Assembly: GCA_017478485.1 (NCBI GenBank)
Contig: JAFVDI010000013.1
Coordinates: forward strand, 1 to 64,000
DNA from: Clostridiales bacterium
Lineage (GTDB): Bacteria > Bacillota > Clostridia > Saccharofermentanales > Saccharofermentanaceae
Length of the DNA: 64,000 nucleotides
Direction: 5' to 3'
Part shown: piece after piece, positions 16,359-25,878 of the stretch
Numbering within the stretch: the stretch's first letter is position 1
How the letters are laid out: each line of letters starts with the position of its first letter
Made by a program: the position numbers and the translations under genes
Notes under the pieces: generated by a model
Seen by the model: only the letters and a program-made list of their open reading frames with translations
What the model was told of the DNA's origin: nothing
Database searches by the model: none

Positions 16359-17702
16359 TCACACTCGCCAGTTCAGATATGCCTTAAGGAATTTGTATCC
16401 CGTGTTGAATGCCCTGATGGCCAGACGCGTTTCAACATACGAATCCGAAGGCGGATAGATGTATGTCGCGACTTCTGACATGGGAAGATCATCGATGCTG
16501 TCGGTAAGTGTCTGCTCATCCTCAGAGCTGCCTTTTGCATAGCCGTCTTCCGCGCCCTTTTCCGCATTGCGCACATCGTTTTGGGGATCGGGTGTCGCTT
16601 CGGGCGACGGCGTAGGCGTGGGGGTCAGCCTGTTGGAGATGCTCTTGCCGTTCATTATCGCTTCGATCTCCCTTACGGTCCTGAAACCGCGGGCAGATCC
16701 GGAATCGTCGTAGATTGTGTAGACTTCAGGCGTCTTTTCGAAGGAGAAAGCGATGTATCCGGCTTTGTTCCTTACGCCGTCGGCATCAGGGGTGGATCCC
16801 ATCGTTTCGGTGTAGATCCTGTTAATGGCCGCAAGATACTTGTCTTTCGTATATCCTTCGCGCGAATTGTTTATGCATTCCTTTGAAAGATCGACGAAGC
16901 ACTGGATGCTGCATGTTACTCCGTCGATAATGCTCGTGGTTCCGTCCGACTTCATCGCAAGACGGTCGGGATCCTGAAGCTTCAGGAGCGCGTGGCAGAT
17001 GTTGTAGGACTGCACCGCCCAGTCGAGACCGCTTATCTCATAAGCGCCCGAAAGCGAAGCGTAGCTTCTGTCTTCAGTCGTCATGTCGAGGTTAAAAGCG
17101 TCCCAGTTAACGCGGGTGATCTTGCCGCCCTTTACCTCCATCTCAACGTAGTCGACGAACTTGCTTCGGTCATCGATCAGTCTCTGTGCATAGTAGATGC
17201 CGTCCTTGAGCCCTTCGACGGGAGCGTATGTCTCATTGTCGGAAACCGTTGTGTCCGCGCGGCGGAACGCGACGGGGATCTGTTTTCCCTTCAGCGTGGA
17301 TTCGAGATATTTGAGCCTTCTGTCGATCTTGGGATCCTCACACATGAGTCCCGTGACTCTCGACGTTTCAAAGTCGATACCGATCCTGAAATCGAGCTTT
17401 GTGCTCTTGTCGGAAGGCATTACGACCGTCATGTCGAAAACATATCCTATGGGCGTTCCGTCCTTGTCGTAACCCCTGTAGACCGAGTTGATCTCCGGGA
17501 AATCGTTGAGGACTCTGCCCGTAAGCTGTGTATAGGATTCAGCCGGAAGGACCGTGCCGAATTTCTGTCTGTATTCACGCTGAAGTCTCTTGTCAGCCCT
17601 TTCGTTGGACCAAAGGAATCCGCCGATGATCAGCGCGGCGCTGACGATCGCGAGCAGCAGCGCCTCGGTTACGAAAACCTTGATCTGGCTATGAGTCATC
17701 AT
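16359..17702 (-). CDS. FMN-binding, RnfG-like protein
   Basis: 447 residues, with one N-terminal membrane anchor (about 8-30) and the rest exported. The order and location match RnfG. A flavinylation-like site DGVTCS (compare SGATxT/S) lies at about residue 257, and a DGIYYAQR segment resembles the FMN-binding domain opening. It is about twice the length of usual RnfG. A Pro/Thr linker (LTPTPTPSPEATPDP) precedes an acidic, Ser-rich tail and a final hydrophobic stretch. It overlaps rnfD by 4 nt. Assignment rests on context plus the weak motif. Confidence 0.6.
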   Translation of the reverse strand: MMTHSQIKVFVTEALLLAIVSAALIIGGFLWSNERADKRLQREYRQKFGTVLPAESYTQLTGRVLNDFPEINSVYRGYDKDGTPIGYVFDMTVVMPSDKSTKLDFRIGIDFETSRVTGLMCEDPKIDRRLKYLESTLKGKQIPVAFRRADTTVSDNETYAPVEGLKDGIYYAQRLIDDRSKFVDYVEMEVKGGKITRVNWDAFNLDMTTEDRSYASLSGAYEISGLDWAVQSYNICHALLKLQDPDRLAMKSDGTTSIIDGVTCSIQCFVDLSKECINNSREGYTKDKYLAAINRIYTETMGSTPDADGVRNKAGYIAFSFEKTPEVYTIYDDSGSARGFRTVREIEAIMNGKSISNRLTPTPTPSPEATPDPQNDVRNAEKGAEDGYAKGSSEDEQTLTDSIDDLPMSEVATYIYPPSDSYVETRLAIRAFNTGYKFLKAYLNWRV

Positions 17703-18703
17703 CTGAGATCCACCTCCCTCGAGCGCAGGTTCCTGCGTGAGATCGTCTTCATCAGGAAGTCCAGCACGAAAGACATAAAGTTAACTGAAAGCACGGGCGC
17801 AAGGAGCGCTACGTCAGGCCTTACGAAAGCTCGCATGACGAGCGTCAGCATCGCGCAGACCATGCCGGCGAAAAATCCCGCGGTAAATCTTGAAGGCATC
17901 GTCGTCAGATCGCCGAGCATGAATACCGCGACGAAAACGACGCCTGATGAGAGCATGAAAGCAATGAATCCGTCGTAACCGAAGCTCGAGCCGTCCGCAA
18001 GAAGATTAGACAGCGGGAAGAACACCGTAAGAGTAACGATGTAAGCTATCGGAGCATAGAGTCTGATCGATCCGCGCATGACCAGGAAAAGTCCTCCGAG
18101 CAAAACGCATGTCGCGCATGCGGCGCCGAGCATGCCTGGGAAATTGCCCGTGATGAGCTCGGGGAAACTGCAGTTCGTGTAATCGTGAAATTCGCCGGTC
18201 TTGGAAACGAAGATCAGTGACCTCAGCATGAACCAGCCTTCCGTGCCGCCTTCGGCATATCCCTTTACGGATGAAGGCATGACGAGGCAGACGAAGAGCA
18301 CGCCTGCAGCAGCGGGATTTACAAGATTGGATCCGGGGCCTCCGAATATCTGCTTCGTGACGACCGATGCGAAAAGAACAGCCGTCAGAGCCGTGACAAG
18401 CGTAGTGTCAGGCGGAAGGATGAGAGCGATCATGAGACCTGAAGATGCGGAACTCAGATCGAAATATTCACCCTTTCCTCCGCGCCCTGCGATATGGGAA
18501 AGGAGCATGTCGGACAAGGTGAACGTGACCATGCAGAACAGTATGAGTATTATCGCACGCAGGCCGTAGTAGAATGCGGCATAGATCGCGCACGGAACCA
18601 TTGCGGCAATGAGCGTGAGGTAAATGTACGGCGCGTTCTTTTCGGTATGGATGAACGGCGCGAGCCTTATCTCGTCTTTCCTGACGGAATGCTTTCTGCT
18701 CAT
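17699..18703 (-). CDS. rnfD: RnfD/NqrB family membrane subunit
   Basis: 334 residues with about nine transmembrane helices. The motif GGPGSNLVNPAAAG (about 140-153) is characteristic of RnfD/NqrB. RnfD carries covalent FMN and takes part in ferredoxin:NAD+ electron transfer coupled to ion pumping. ATGA overlaps on both sides tie it to rnfC and the rnfG-like gene. The usual flavinylated Thr motif (SGAT) is not obvious in the expected place, so cofactor binding should be checked. Confidence 0.85.
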   Translation of the reverse strand: MSRKHSVRKDEIRLAPFIHTEKNAPYIYLTLIAAMVPCAIYAAFYYGLRAIILILFCMVTFTLSDMLLSHIAGRGGKGEYFDLSSASSGLMIALILPPDTTLVTALTAVLFASVVTKQIFGGPGSNLVNPAAAGVLFVCLVMPSSVKGYAEGGTEGWFMLRSLIFVSKTGEFHDYTNCSFPELITGNFPGMLGAACATCVLLGGLFLVMRGSIRLYAPIAYIVTLTVFFPLSNLLADGSSFGYDGFIAFMLSSGVVFVAVFMLGDLTTMPSRFTAGFFAGMVCAMLTLVMRAFVRPDVALLAPVLSVNFMSFVLDFLMKTISRRNLRSREVDLR

Positions 18704-20223
18704 ACCTTCTTGCCTCCGTCGAAAGGCAGGACGATCCTGCCCTCCTCGTCTCTTCCGTCCTCTTCCTTGGCAGAGTCGTAATCTTCGAGGAGCGAGCTGC
18801 CGGAGATCTCGTTTGCATCGTAGATGAGTTCGCCTTCGGTCGCGGTATGTCCGCTGTTATAGAGCAGCGAATTGACCTCGATTACGCGTCCTTCGCCTGC
18901 GAAAGCGGCGATCTTGTCGGTAAGGCTGATGCCGGCCGGACAGATGTAGGAACATGAACCGCACGCTATGCAGTCTCTCGCGCCCTCTTCGGAAGCCTTC
19001 TGGGTAAGGCCCTGGTTGAGCATTTCATAGATGGTATTCGGTGACAGTCCCATCGGGCAGCACTCGGAACAGAGGCCGCAGTGAATGCAAGGCGTCCTCG
19101 GAACCACCTGTCTTCTGATGATGGAGATCGCCGATGTCAGCTTGATTACCGGTGTATTCTCAGGATCTTTTATCTCGATGCCGGTAAGGCAGTTGCCCCA
19201 TACGATGCGTCCGCCGCTCGTGCGGAAATCGCCGACGCTGTTGATGAGCTCGGATACGGGGGTTCCGATCGGAACGAGCATGTTATGGATACCTGATGCA
19301 TCTCCCGTGATCGAAACGATGCGGCTCATCATGGGGATATTGTCAGACAATGCTTCCCAGCACGCGAGCATCGTCGAGCAGTTGAAAAGTACTGCCCCGC
19401 ATGTGCGTTCAAGCGTATCCTGCGCATTTATCGACTTGCCGTAAAGCGCTTTAGCGATAAGCCTGTAGTAGCCCTGCGGGAATCTTTCCCTGAAGATCTT
19501 TATGTCAAAAGTAATATCCTTAAACTTATCCTTGAGACGGCCGATGGAGAGCTCTAATGCCTCGCGCTGTTCTTTTCGCTGTTCGGAGATCAGGAAAAAA
19601 CATCTTTTCGCGCCGATCGTCCTCGAGCATGCGGCAGCGCCGTTGACTACGTAATCGGGATATTCCGTTATCGCCGTCAGGTCGGACGTGGAATAGGGCT
19701 CGCTCTGAAGGCAGTTTACGAGAAAGTCGTTGACGCCTTCCTTCTTCGCTCTTCTGAGCTTAGCACCCGTGGGAATGCCCTCGCCGCCCATGCCGCATAT
19801 GCCCGCATCGGTAATGATGTTGATTGCTTCTGTTGCGGAAAGCTTCATGAGTGAACGCGGCTTCAGTGAATCGAGCCTCGTTCTCTTCATGTCGTTATGG
19901 ATTATGACCGCGCGCGTGGCGATACCGTTCGGAAGCGTAATCGGCTTTATGTCCGTGACCGTGCCTGAGATGCCCGTGTGGACAGGGACCGAGAAAGTTC
20001 CTTTTTCAGGGATCCCGACGCACTGGCCAGCAAGAACGCTGTCGCCTATTCGGACGCACGGAACGGCAGGAACGCCGTAGTGCATCTTCATGGGAAGGAT
20101 GACTCTCGTCGGATAGACACGCTCGAGCATGATCTCCCTGACATAGTGAGAACGCTTTGAAAAATTCAAAACGTCTCCCGGAAAAAGCCCCTTATAAAAC
20201 GAATATCTCCTGCGGTCAGGCAT
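18700..20223 (-). CDS. rnfC: RnfC-like NADH-binding iron-sulfur subunit
   Basis: 507 residues. It has an N-terminal barrel-sandwich part (YPTRVILPMKMHYGVPAVP), a flavin/NADH-binding SLBB-containing core (GICGMGGEGIPTGAKL, NCLQSEPYSTSD) and two 4Fe-4S motifs (CIHCGLCSECCPMGL and CIACGSCSYICPAGI). A short acidic tail follows. RnfC is the entry or exit site for electrons from NADH. The ATG at 20223 follows GGAGTGCTG; an upstream ATG at 20256 lies within a GCATACCGGC/GCCGGCATGC palindrome and is less likely. It leads the reverse operon C-D-G-unknown. Confidence 0.88.
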   Translation of the reverse strand: MPDRRRYSFYKGLFPGDVLNFSKRSHYVREIMLERVYPTRVILPMKMHYGVPAVPCVRIGDSVLAGQCVGIPEKGTFSVPVHTGISGTVTDIKPITLPNGIATRAVIIHNDMKRTRLDSLKPRSLMKLSATEAINIITDAGICGMGGEGIPTGAKLRRAKKEGVNDFLVNCLQSEPYSTSDLTAITEYPDYVVNGAAACSRTIGAKRCFFLISEQRKEQREALELSIGRLKDKFKDITFDIKIFRERFPQGYYRLIAKALYGKSINAQDTLERTCGAVLFNCSTMLACWEALSDNIPMMSRIVSITGDASGIHNMLVPIGTPVSELINSVGDFRTSGGRIVWGNCLTGIEIKDPENTPVIKLTSAISIIRRQVVPRTPCIHCGLCSECCPMGLSPNTIYEMLNQGLTQKASEEGARDCIACGSCSYICPAGISLTDKIAAFAGEGRVIEVNSLLYNSGHTATEGELIYDANEISGSSLLEDYDSAKEEDGRDEEGRIVLPFDGGKKV

Positions 20224-20268
20224 CAGCACTCCATGCATACCGGCATAAGCCGGCATGCTGAATAAATC

Positions 20269-21321
20269 TTAGTCAGTGTATCCTTCCAGCTTCTTGGATG
20301 AAGAAGCGCGGGAAAGCTTTCTTATAGCCTTCGCTTCGATCTGTCTGATACGCTCACGTGTAACGCCGAGCTTCTTACCTACCTGCTCAAGTGTCATCGG
20401 GATGCCGTCCTTGAGACCGAAACGCAGCTCGATTACCTTGCGCTCACGCTCTGTGAGCGAATTAAGTGCCTTTATGAGATCTTCCTTGAGGAGGATCCTT
20501 GCTACTTCCTCTTCGGGAGCAGCGAGTTCGTCGTTGGAAATGAAGTCTACCAGGTGGCTGTCCTCTTCCTCTCCGACAGGCTTGTCGATGGAGATGGGAT
20601 CCTGTGAGATCTTCTGGATCTCGCGGATCTTTGCGGCATCCATGCCCATTTCCTTTGCAAGCTCTTCAGTCGTGGGTTCCCTTCCGAGATCCTGAACGAG
20701 CTGTCTCTGTACTCTTGTGAGCTTGTTGATCGTCTCTACCATGTGGACAGGGATACGGATGGTACGCGCCTGGTCTGCGATAGCTCTGGTGATGGCCTGA
20801 CGGATCCACCATGTTGCATATGTGGAGAACTTGAATCCCTTTGTGTAGTCGAACTTGTCGACTGCCTTGATGAGACCGATGTTGCCCTCCTGGATGAGGT
20901 CGAGCAGTGAAAGTCCTCTGTTCATGTACTTTTTTGCGATCGAAACAACGAGTCTCAGGTTGGAGTTGATGAGCATCTCCTTTGCGTCCTCGTCGCCGTC
21001 AGCCATACGCTGCGCGATCTCACGCTCCTGGTCTGCATTGAGGAGTTCGATCTTACCGATCTCCTTGAGGTACATCTTGACCGAGTCATCTACGACATTA
21101 ACGTCTTCGCCGCCTTCGCTGTCGTCTGAATCATCGCTGTCGAGGTCGGGGTCGTTGATCTTAACACCCGAATTATCGAGTTCGGCACGGAGCGTGATCA
21201 TCTCATCGGGTTCGAGCTTGTAGCTGTCAGAGATCGATTCGAGATCAGACTCCGTGATCATGCTGCCGTTCTTGTCTGCGAGTTTCTTTGCGGCCGCCAT
21301 GGCCTTATCAAAATCTGTCAT
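20269..21321 (-). CDS. rpoD: RNA polymerase primary sigma factor RpoD/SigA
   Basis: 350 residues with all sigma-70 regions: region 1.2/2 ([36 protein letters not shown]), region 3 (HMVETINKL) and region 4 ([21 protein letters not shown]). Region 1.1 is short, with an acidic Asp/Ser/Glu stretch (about 57-75), as is common in Firmicutes. It directs housekeeping transcription from TTGACA/TATAAT promoters like those seen in this window. dnaG, its usual neighbour, is not adjacent; a zinc-ribbon membrane protein precedes it by 23 nt. Confidence 0.97.
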   Translation of the reverse strand: MTDFDKAMAAAKKLADKNGSMITESDLESISDSYKLEPDEMITLRAELDNSGVKINDPDLDSDDSDDSEGGEDVNVVDDSVKMYLKEIGKIELLNADQEREIAQRMADGDEDAKEMLINSNLRLVVSIAKKYMNRGLSLLDLIQEGNIGLIKAVDKFDYTKGFKFSTYATWWIRQAITRAIADQARTIRIPVHMVETINKLTRVQRQLVQDLGREPTTEELAKEMGMDAAKIREIQKISQDPISIDKPVGEEEDSHLVDFISNDELAAPEEEVARILLKEDLIKALNSLTERERKVIELRFGLKDGIPMTLEQVGKKLGVTRERIRQIEAKAIRKLSRASSSKKLEGYTD

Positions 21322-21344
21322 AAGAAATCACCTCTCGAAAAACC

Positions 21345-22100
21345 TTACTTCTTTGATTCAGAAGTCTCTGCTGCCGTCGACTCCGTGATGACGACTGTCT
21401 CCTGTACGTTTTCTGTTACGCCTTCGCCGGAAACAAGATAGATGGTATCGGGTGTGAAGATCTCCATCTTTACGTTGCCGGAGTTATTTCCGTCCCTCTT
21501 TGCGGCACGGAGTTCGCAGTACTTGCTGTAATAGTTCTGGGCTGTAGCCTTGTCGATGCCGTTAGGCAGGGAAAGCTTGATGTTCTGGCATGTCAGTCCG
21601 TAGATGATGTACTGTCTGCCTGCAGCCTCTTCCTTTTCGATGCTGTCGAAAGTCGTATTGATGTCTGTCGAGATCGCCTCTTTGAGTTTCTTTCTCGAAA
21701 GATAGAGCGGGAAAGAGATGGCGAGCACGATGAGGATCACCGCGACCGTAGCTGCCGTATAACCGATGACGAGCTTCTTGGGAGCCTTAACGTCATTGGG
21801 GGAAACTTCAAATTCATTCGGCTTGAGCTTCAGATCGTCGCCCTTGGAAGAAACCGCCTCACGCTGTACTGCCTTTGTAACCGTGTCGGGCATTACAGGG
21901 TTGGAATAATAATGCTTGCCGCCTTCCTTTGCTTCGAATTTCTCATTCTTGAACTCGTGTCCTTCGGGGTTCTCGAGAAGCGCTACCGCTTCCTCCGACG
22001 GGAAAACGCAGTGACAGAATACGCACTCGCAATTCTCGTCTCTGTCGTCAAAAACAACAAGGGAACCGCAGTTCCTGCACATACCTTGCTTAGTTGCCAT
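21345..22100 (-). CDS. Zinc-ribbon single-pass membrane protein
   Basis: 251 residues. The N-terminal zinc ribbon (CRNCGSLVVF ... CECVFCHCVF) is followed by a charged region, one transmembrane helix (about 131-153, VIGYTAATVAVILIVLAISF) and an exported beta-rich domain with a C-terminal Thr/Glu tail. The ATG at 22100 follows GGAGGATGGTC. It lies 23 nt upstream of rpoD on the same strand and may be co-transcribed. The function is unknown; similar architectures occur widely in Clostridia. Confidence 0.75.
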   Translation of the reverse strand: MATKQGMCRNCGSLVVFDDRDENCECVFCHCVFPSEEAVALLENPEGHEFKNEKFEAKEGGKHYYSNPVMPDTVTKAVQREAVSSKGDDLKLKPNEFEVSPNDVKAPKKLVIGYTAATVAVILIVLAISFPLYLSRKKLKEAISTDINTTFDSIEKEEAAGRQYIIYGLTCQNIKLSLPNGIDKATAQNYYSKYCELRAAKRDGNNSGNVKMEIFTPDTIYLVSGEGVTENVQETVVITESTAAETSESKK

Positions 22101-22401
22101 TAAAAGACCATCCTCCTGATAATCAGGTATTAGCATAAGCAATCAGCCTTAGTAAGTGCTTTAGGGGAAGATCGGTCTCTCGCCGTAAAAACGGCATACC
22201 CTATGTCAAGGCATAATTATACTTATAGCAATCAGAGATTTTACTACGAGAAGTCACGACCGTCAATAGTAATTTAATTATATATAAGGCAACCGGAATG
22301 ATTCTGTGCGAAATACCTTAAAAATGCCCTCAAAACTTTCACTTTATTGCCGTGATAAAGGATATAATCTACGAAACTACTTAATTCAGGGGGATGATCG
22401 T
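22101..22401. other. Spacer between divergent genes
   Basis: About 300 bp of AT-rich sequence between two divergent genes. TATACT- and TATATA-like elements are present, but no promoter could be set with confidence. No hairpin array, RNA motif or gene was seen. The open frame starting at 22306 is only an upstream extension of the 22402 gene. Confidence 0.4.
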
Positions 22402-22767
22402 ATGAAGTGGGAAAACTTACCCGGAGATTACCAGTGGGACCGCAAACTTGCTTATTTTCTTAACCCTGAGAATCAGGCAGAGATAAGTAAGGAAGACCTT
22501 CAGGATGCGCTTGCCATCCTTGCGGCAAGATACTGTGATGAGTTTAACAGCCTGCGTTTCCTTGAGTGCTTTGTCGAGGAAGAGCTTGGATCAGACAGAC
22601 TCGATGAAGCCATTATCTCAAATGTGGAATCCGATTCGGTGACCGACCGCAGCGAGATCGTAATGGAAAAGGGATCCGTTGAAGAAAGGCTGGCTGAGGC
22701 TTATAAATTCGTCAATCAGATAACTGAAGAATACGACGGCGATGATCTTTCAGACGAGGAATTCTGA
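22402..22767 (+). CDS. Small acidic protein, unknown
   Basis: 121 residues from the ATG at 22402, placed after CAGGGGGATGATCGT. It starts MKWENLPGDYQWDRKLAYFL, is strongly acidic and predicted helical, and ends YDGDDLSDEEF. There is no signal peptide. It is monocistronic with a clear terminator. No family is recognised. Confidence 0.7.
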   Translation: MKWENLPGDYQWDRKLAYFLNPENQAEISKEDLQDALAILAARYCDEFNSLRFLECFVEEELGSDRLDEAIISNVESDSVTDRSEIVMEKGSVEERLAEAYKFVNQITEEYDGDDLSDEEF

Positions 22768-22811
22768 AGTCCCGTTTTCCGCAAATATCCGCAAAACATG
22801 ATTTTTTTCGG

Positions 22812-22838
22812 ACTGCGGTTGGCCCAAACCGCAGTTTT
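22812..22838 (+). terminator. Terminator
   Basis: ACTGCGGTT (22812-22820) pairs with AACCGCAGT, followed by TTTTA. Confidence 0.8.
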
Positions 22839-22967
22839 ACCCTATTTTTGCAACGAATTTGACTCATTGTTGAAACATACCCTCAACTCCATAGGTGTAG
22901 TATATGGTTGAATAACCCGAATTCTCGGGTATTTGCTTTTGGGAGATAAAAGAAAGGGTATATTGAA

Positions 22968-23528
22968 ATGAAGAGCTTTAAGATAGACAGAACAAAGATC
23001 ATCGCAGTTTTGACGGCTACGGTAATCATGGGCTCTATGATCACGGGATGCAAAAAGAAGCCCGTCGTTACCAGCTTAGCTACTACTGAGGCTACCACGA
23101 CCACAGAGATCACAACTGCTGAGTCAACCACTGAAGAAACGACCACGACCGAGGAAACGACCACGACCGAGGAAGAGACAACCACAACGACCACGGAAGA
23201 GATCACCACCACCACGACCGAGGAAGAAACAACCACAAAGGCAACAAAGAAAAAGACAACCGCTCCTAAGAAGACAACAACATATGTAGGCAAGATCAAA
23301 GTAACTTCCTACAAAGCAAAGGTTTACGCCAAGGGCAAGATGAACGTAAGATCCGGTCCGGGCACCAACTACAAGATCGTTAAGACACTTGAAGCCGGTG
23401 ACGGAATCGATGTCAGAGGAAAGACAAACAACGGATGGTACAAGACCATCAACGGCAACTATGTCCTCGCATCACTTACCACCACAAAGAAGCCGGCCAA
23501 CACAGGCGGCGGCGGAAACTTCGAGTAA
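22968..23528 (+). CDS. SH3-domain lipoprotein with Thr-rich stalk
   Basis: 186 residues. A signal peptide ends in lipobox MITGC (Cys about 27). A stalk of about 70 residues (27-105) is made almost only of Thr, Glu and Lys. A bacterial SH3 domain follows (KMNVRSGPGTNYKIV, GWYKTINGNYV, about 122-170) with a short TTTKKPANTGGGG tail. Such SH3 domains bind peptidoglycan cross-links. It is predicted to be membrane-anchored with the SH3 domain reaching into the wall. A Gly-rich end and a strong terminator follow. Confidence 0.85.
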   Translation: MKSFKIDRTKIIAVLTATVIMGSMITGCKKKPVVTSLATTEATTTTEITTAESTTEETTTTEETTTTEEETTTTTTEEITTTTTEEETTTKATKKKTTAPKKTTTYVGKIKVTSYKAKVYAKGKMNVRSGPGTNYKIVKTLEAGDGIDVRGKTNNGWYKTINGNYVLASLTTTKKPANTGGGGNFE

Positions 23529-23551
23529 GCCGCAAGCTTTATGCAGCCCCA

Positions 23552-23582
23552 AAGACGTCTCAGAAATGAGGCGTCTTTTTTT
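23552..23582 (+). terminator. Terminator
   Basis: AGACGTCTCA/TGAGGCGTCT stem with a GAAA loop and seven T. Confidence 0.9.
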
Positions 23583-23747
23583 CGCCGGATGCACTTTGCT
23601 GTTAACTAACTGTTAAGTTTTAAAACCAACGGAGAACATATCGTAAACAATGGCCGTTTTTGCCTGCAGCGCTGATGAAACGGCATCTTTGCCGTGATAG
23701 AATGCCAATATGCGGTACTTGCCGCACATGGTTTACGGAGGGTGAAA

Positions 23748-25478
23748 ATGGGCGATCATCTGAGATCGGGCAAGCAGATAGACAGGACTTTGCGCGATCT
23801 TTCTCTTAGAAAAGAATCCCCCAAGAGCGGTTATGTGCTCCTGGTCCTTTTATATGCCATCGCCATGGCCGGAACCGTTTTCGCTTCGAGAAACGGCGGC
23901 AGGTTCATTCAGCTTTTCGAAAACCAGATCCCCTTCTCCGCATTTGCCGGCGTTTTTTCTTCACTCGCCAACATATGCATCATCTGTCTCGTGGTCCTGT
24001 ACCGCAAGACCGGATTCCTGACGGCGCTTTTCCTTCTGTTTACCCAGTTCCCGATGCTGGTGGTCAACATCTTCATAAGACACAACGTCAACAGTTTTCC
24101 GGGTTTCTTCATGAACATCCTCACTATCACTGCGGTAGTGATCATATACATGACTCACAGGAACGTTCTGAAGTATCAGACGATACTTAGGGAGCAGGCC
24201 GTCAAAGACAGACTGACAGGCCTTCCGAACAGATTCGCCTGCACCGAGCTCATGAACGATCTCGTAAGACGCGACGAGAAGTTTGCCCTGGTATCCGTTG
24301 ACCTCAACGATTTCAAGAGCATCAATGACACCATGGGACACGACACCGGAAATGAAGTGCTCAAAGCCGTTGCCGAGCGCTGGACCGCTCTTTCCGACAG
24401 GATGCAGGACGGCATCAACGTATTCGTTGCGCGCATCTCCGCCGATGAATACATGCTCGTGATCAGCGGCTACAGTCTCTCCGAAGATGTCGAGGACATC
24501 GTGCTCATGTTCAAGGACGAGCTCGAAAAGAAACTGACCATCGACGGCTGCGATTATTTCATCACCGCATGCTTCGGCATCACCGAATACCCCAGGGACG
24601 ACAACAACATAGATTCGCTTTTCCTTTTCGCGGATGCTGCACTCCACGAGCTCAAGCGTCTCGGCGGAAGCAACTACATCATGCGCTTCAGGCCCGATAT
24701 CCTTAACACCGAGAAATTTGTCGAAACAGAGCGCAAGCTCCGCCACGCCCTCGACAACAAAAAGATATCCTTCAACCTCCAGCCCCAGTTTGACAACGAT
24801 CACAAGCTCCGCGGCTTTGAGGCCCTCGCCCGCATGAGAGACAGCGACGGCTCTTACATCAGCCCCGCCGAGTTCATTCCCGTTGCCGAAAAGTCCGGTC
24901 TCATCGACCGTGTCGACATGAGAGTGTTTGAGCTCGCAGTCGAATTCCTCTCGGATGTCTTAAGAGGCAAAAAGGACTCCGGTCTCATCATCAGCTGCAA
25001 CGTCTCGGTCAAGCACCTCATGAAAAACAGCTTCATCGACGAGGTCAAAGGCATTCTCATAAAGTATCAGGTTCCCGCGAGCCACATCGAGATCGAGATC
25101 ACCGAATCCATCATGATCGACTCCATGGACAAGGCCATGGAAAGGATCAACGAGATCAAAGCCCTCGGCATGAAGGTCGCGATCGACGACTTCGGAACCG
25201 GCTACTCTTCGCTGAGTTACCTCAACAGCTTCCCTTCTGACCTGCTCAAGATCGACAAGTCTTTCATCGACCTGATGAACACGAGCGAATCCTCCAAGCA
25301 GTATGTCGCCGCGATCGTAACGATCGGCCATGTTCTCAATTTCAGCGTCATCTCGGAAGGCGTCGAGGACGAAGCACAGATCGAGACGCTCAGAGAGATC
25401 GGCTGCGACTATATCCAGGGATTCATCTGGGGCCGCCCGATGTCGGCAGACGACGCGTTAGAGCTCGTATTCTCTTGA
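23748..25478 (+). CDS. Membrane GGDEF-EAL protein, probable c-di-GMP phosphodiesterase
   Basis: About 576 residues. Four or more transmembrane helices (about 30-150) are followed by GGDEF and EAL domains. The GGDEF signature reads RISADEY, so cyclase activity is doubtful. EAL residues look intact: FEALAR, SCNVS, EITES, DDFGTGYSS, LKIDKSF, SEGVE and IQGF. The likely activity is hydrolysis of c-di-GMP, with the GGDEF part possibly regulatory. The start at 23748 follows GGAGGGTGAAA; the frame extends to 23694 without a ribosome site. It ends at a terminator. Confidence 0.9.
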   Translation: MGDHLRSGKQIDRTLRDLSLRKESPKSGYVLLVLLYAIAMAGTVFASRNGGRFIQLFENQIPFSAFAGVFSSLANICIICLVVLYRKTGFLTALFLLFTQFPMLVVNIFIRHNVNSFPGFFMNILTITAVVIIYMTHRNVLKYQTILREQAVKDRLTGLPNRFACTELMNDLVRRDEKFALVSVDLNDFKSINDTMGHDTGNEVLKAVAERWTALSDRMQDGINVFVARISADEYMLVISGYSLSEDVEDIVLMFKDELEKKLTIDGCDYFITACFGITEYPRDDNNIDSLFLFADAALHELKRLGGSNYIMRFRPDILNTEKFVETERKLRHALDNKKISFNLQPQFDNDHKLRGFEALARMRDSDGSYISPAEFIPVAEKSGLIDRVDMRVFELAVEFLSDVLRGKKDSGLIISCNVSVKHLMKNSFIDEVKGILIKYQVPASHIEIEITESIMIDSMDKAMERINEIKALGMKVAIDDFGTGYSSLSYLNSFPSDLLKIDKSFIDLMNTSESSKQYVAAIVTIGHVLNFSVISEGVEDEAQIETLREIGCDYIQGFIWGRPMSADDALELVFS

Positions 25479-25492
25479 TCTGTAACAATGTT

Positions 25493-25528
25493 AAAAGGGA
25501 CTGCTTCAGTTTTGAGGCAGCCCTTTTA
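25493..25528 (+). terminator. Terminator of the GGDEF-EAL gene
   Basis: AAAAGGGACTGC pairs with GCAGCCCTTTT; the inner TCA/TGA closes the loop. Confidence 0.85.
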
Positions 25529-25555
25529 TGATTATCGGATATGACAGCGTATATT

Positions 25556-25616
25556 CTCTGTTTTGTCCTCTGTTTGGTCCTCTGTTTTACAAAAAAATGA
25601 GGACCTAACAGAGGAC
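25556..25616. repeat. Intergenic repeat array D (12-bp word period, long inverted repeat)
   Basis: CTCTGTTT occurs at 25556, 25568 and 25580, exactly 12 bp apart. The inverted form AACAGAG lies at 25607 and a decayed one 12 bp before it. Together GTCCTCTGTTTGGTCCTC (25565-25582) pairs with 25599-25616 at all but one of 18 positions. It lies between the GGDEF-EAL terminator and buk. The rest of the roughly 400-bp gap holds no convincing gene. Confidence 0.75.
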
Positions 25617-25878
25617 GAATGCCTGACGTTTGCACAGCCGGATCATTTCCTGCCCAGGAACAGCGGCAGGAAGAGTGACAGCAGGAATCCCGCAATGAAG
25701 TTCATCACCACTCCGATCGCAACCGTGATGAGAACGCGGCTATTCCCACCGCCGCGGCTGGATAAGATAAAAATATAACGGATTTTTATCTCACATACGC
25801 GTTTTATTGTGCTAAAATTGCATGTCAAATGCGGAGCCACAAGGTTTCCGCAAGTCCAAAGCAAAGAAGGTGGGCGTT

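Noticed and set aside
23961..24803. 280-residue reverse ORF
   Set aside because: Complementary to the GGDEF-EAL gene, whose motifs are certain; a shadow frame caused by GC-rich codon positions.
25643..25864. Reverse-strand ORF of 73 residues with a hydrophobic end (NFIAGFLLSLFLPLFLGRK)
   Set aside because: No ribosome site, overlaps the buk leader, and only the last 20 residues look membrane-like. At most a remnant.
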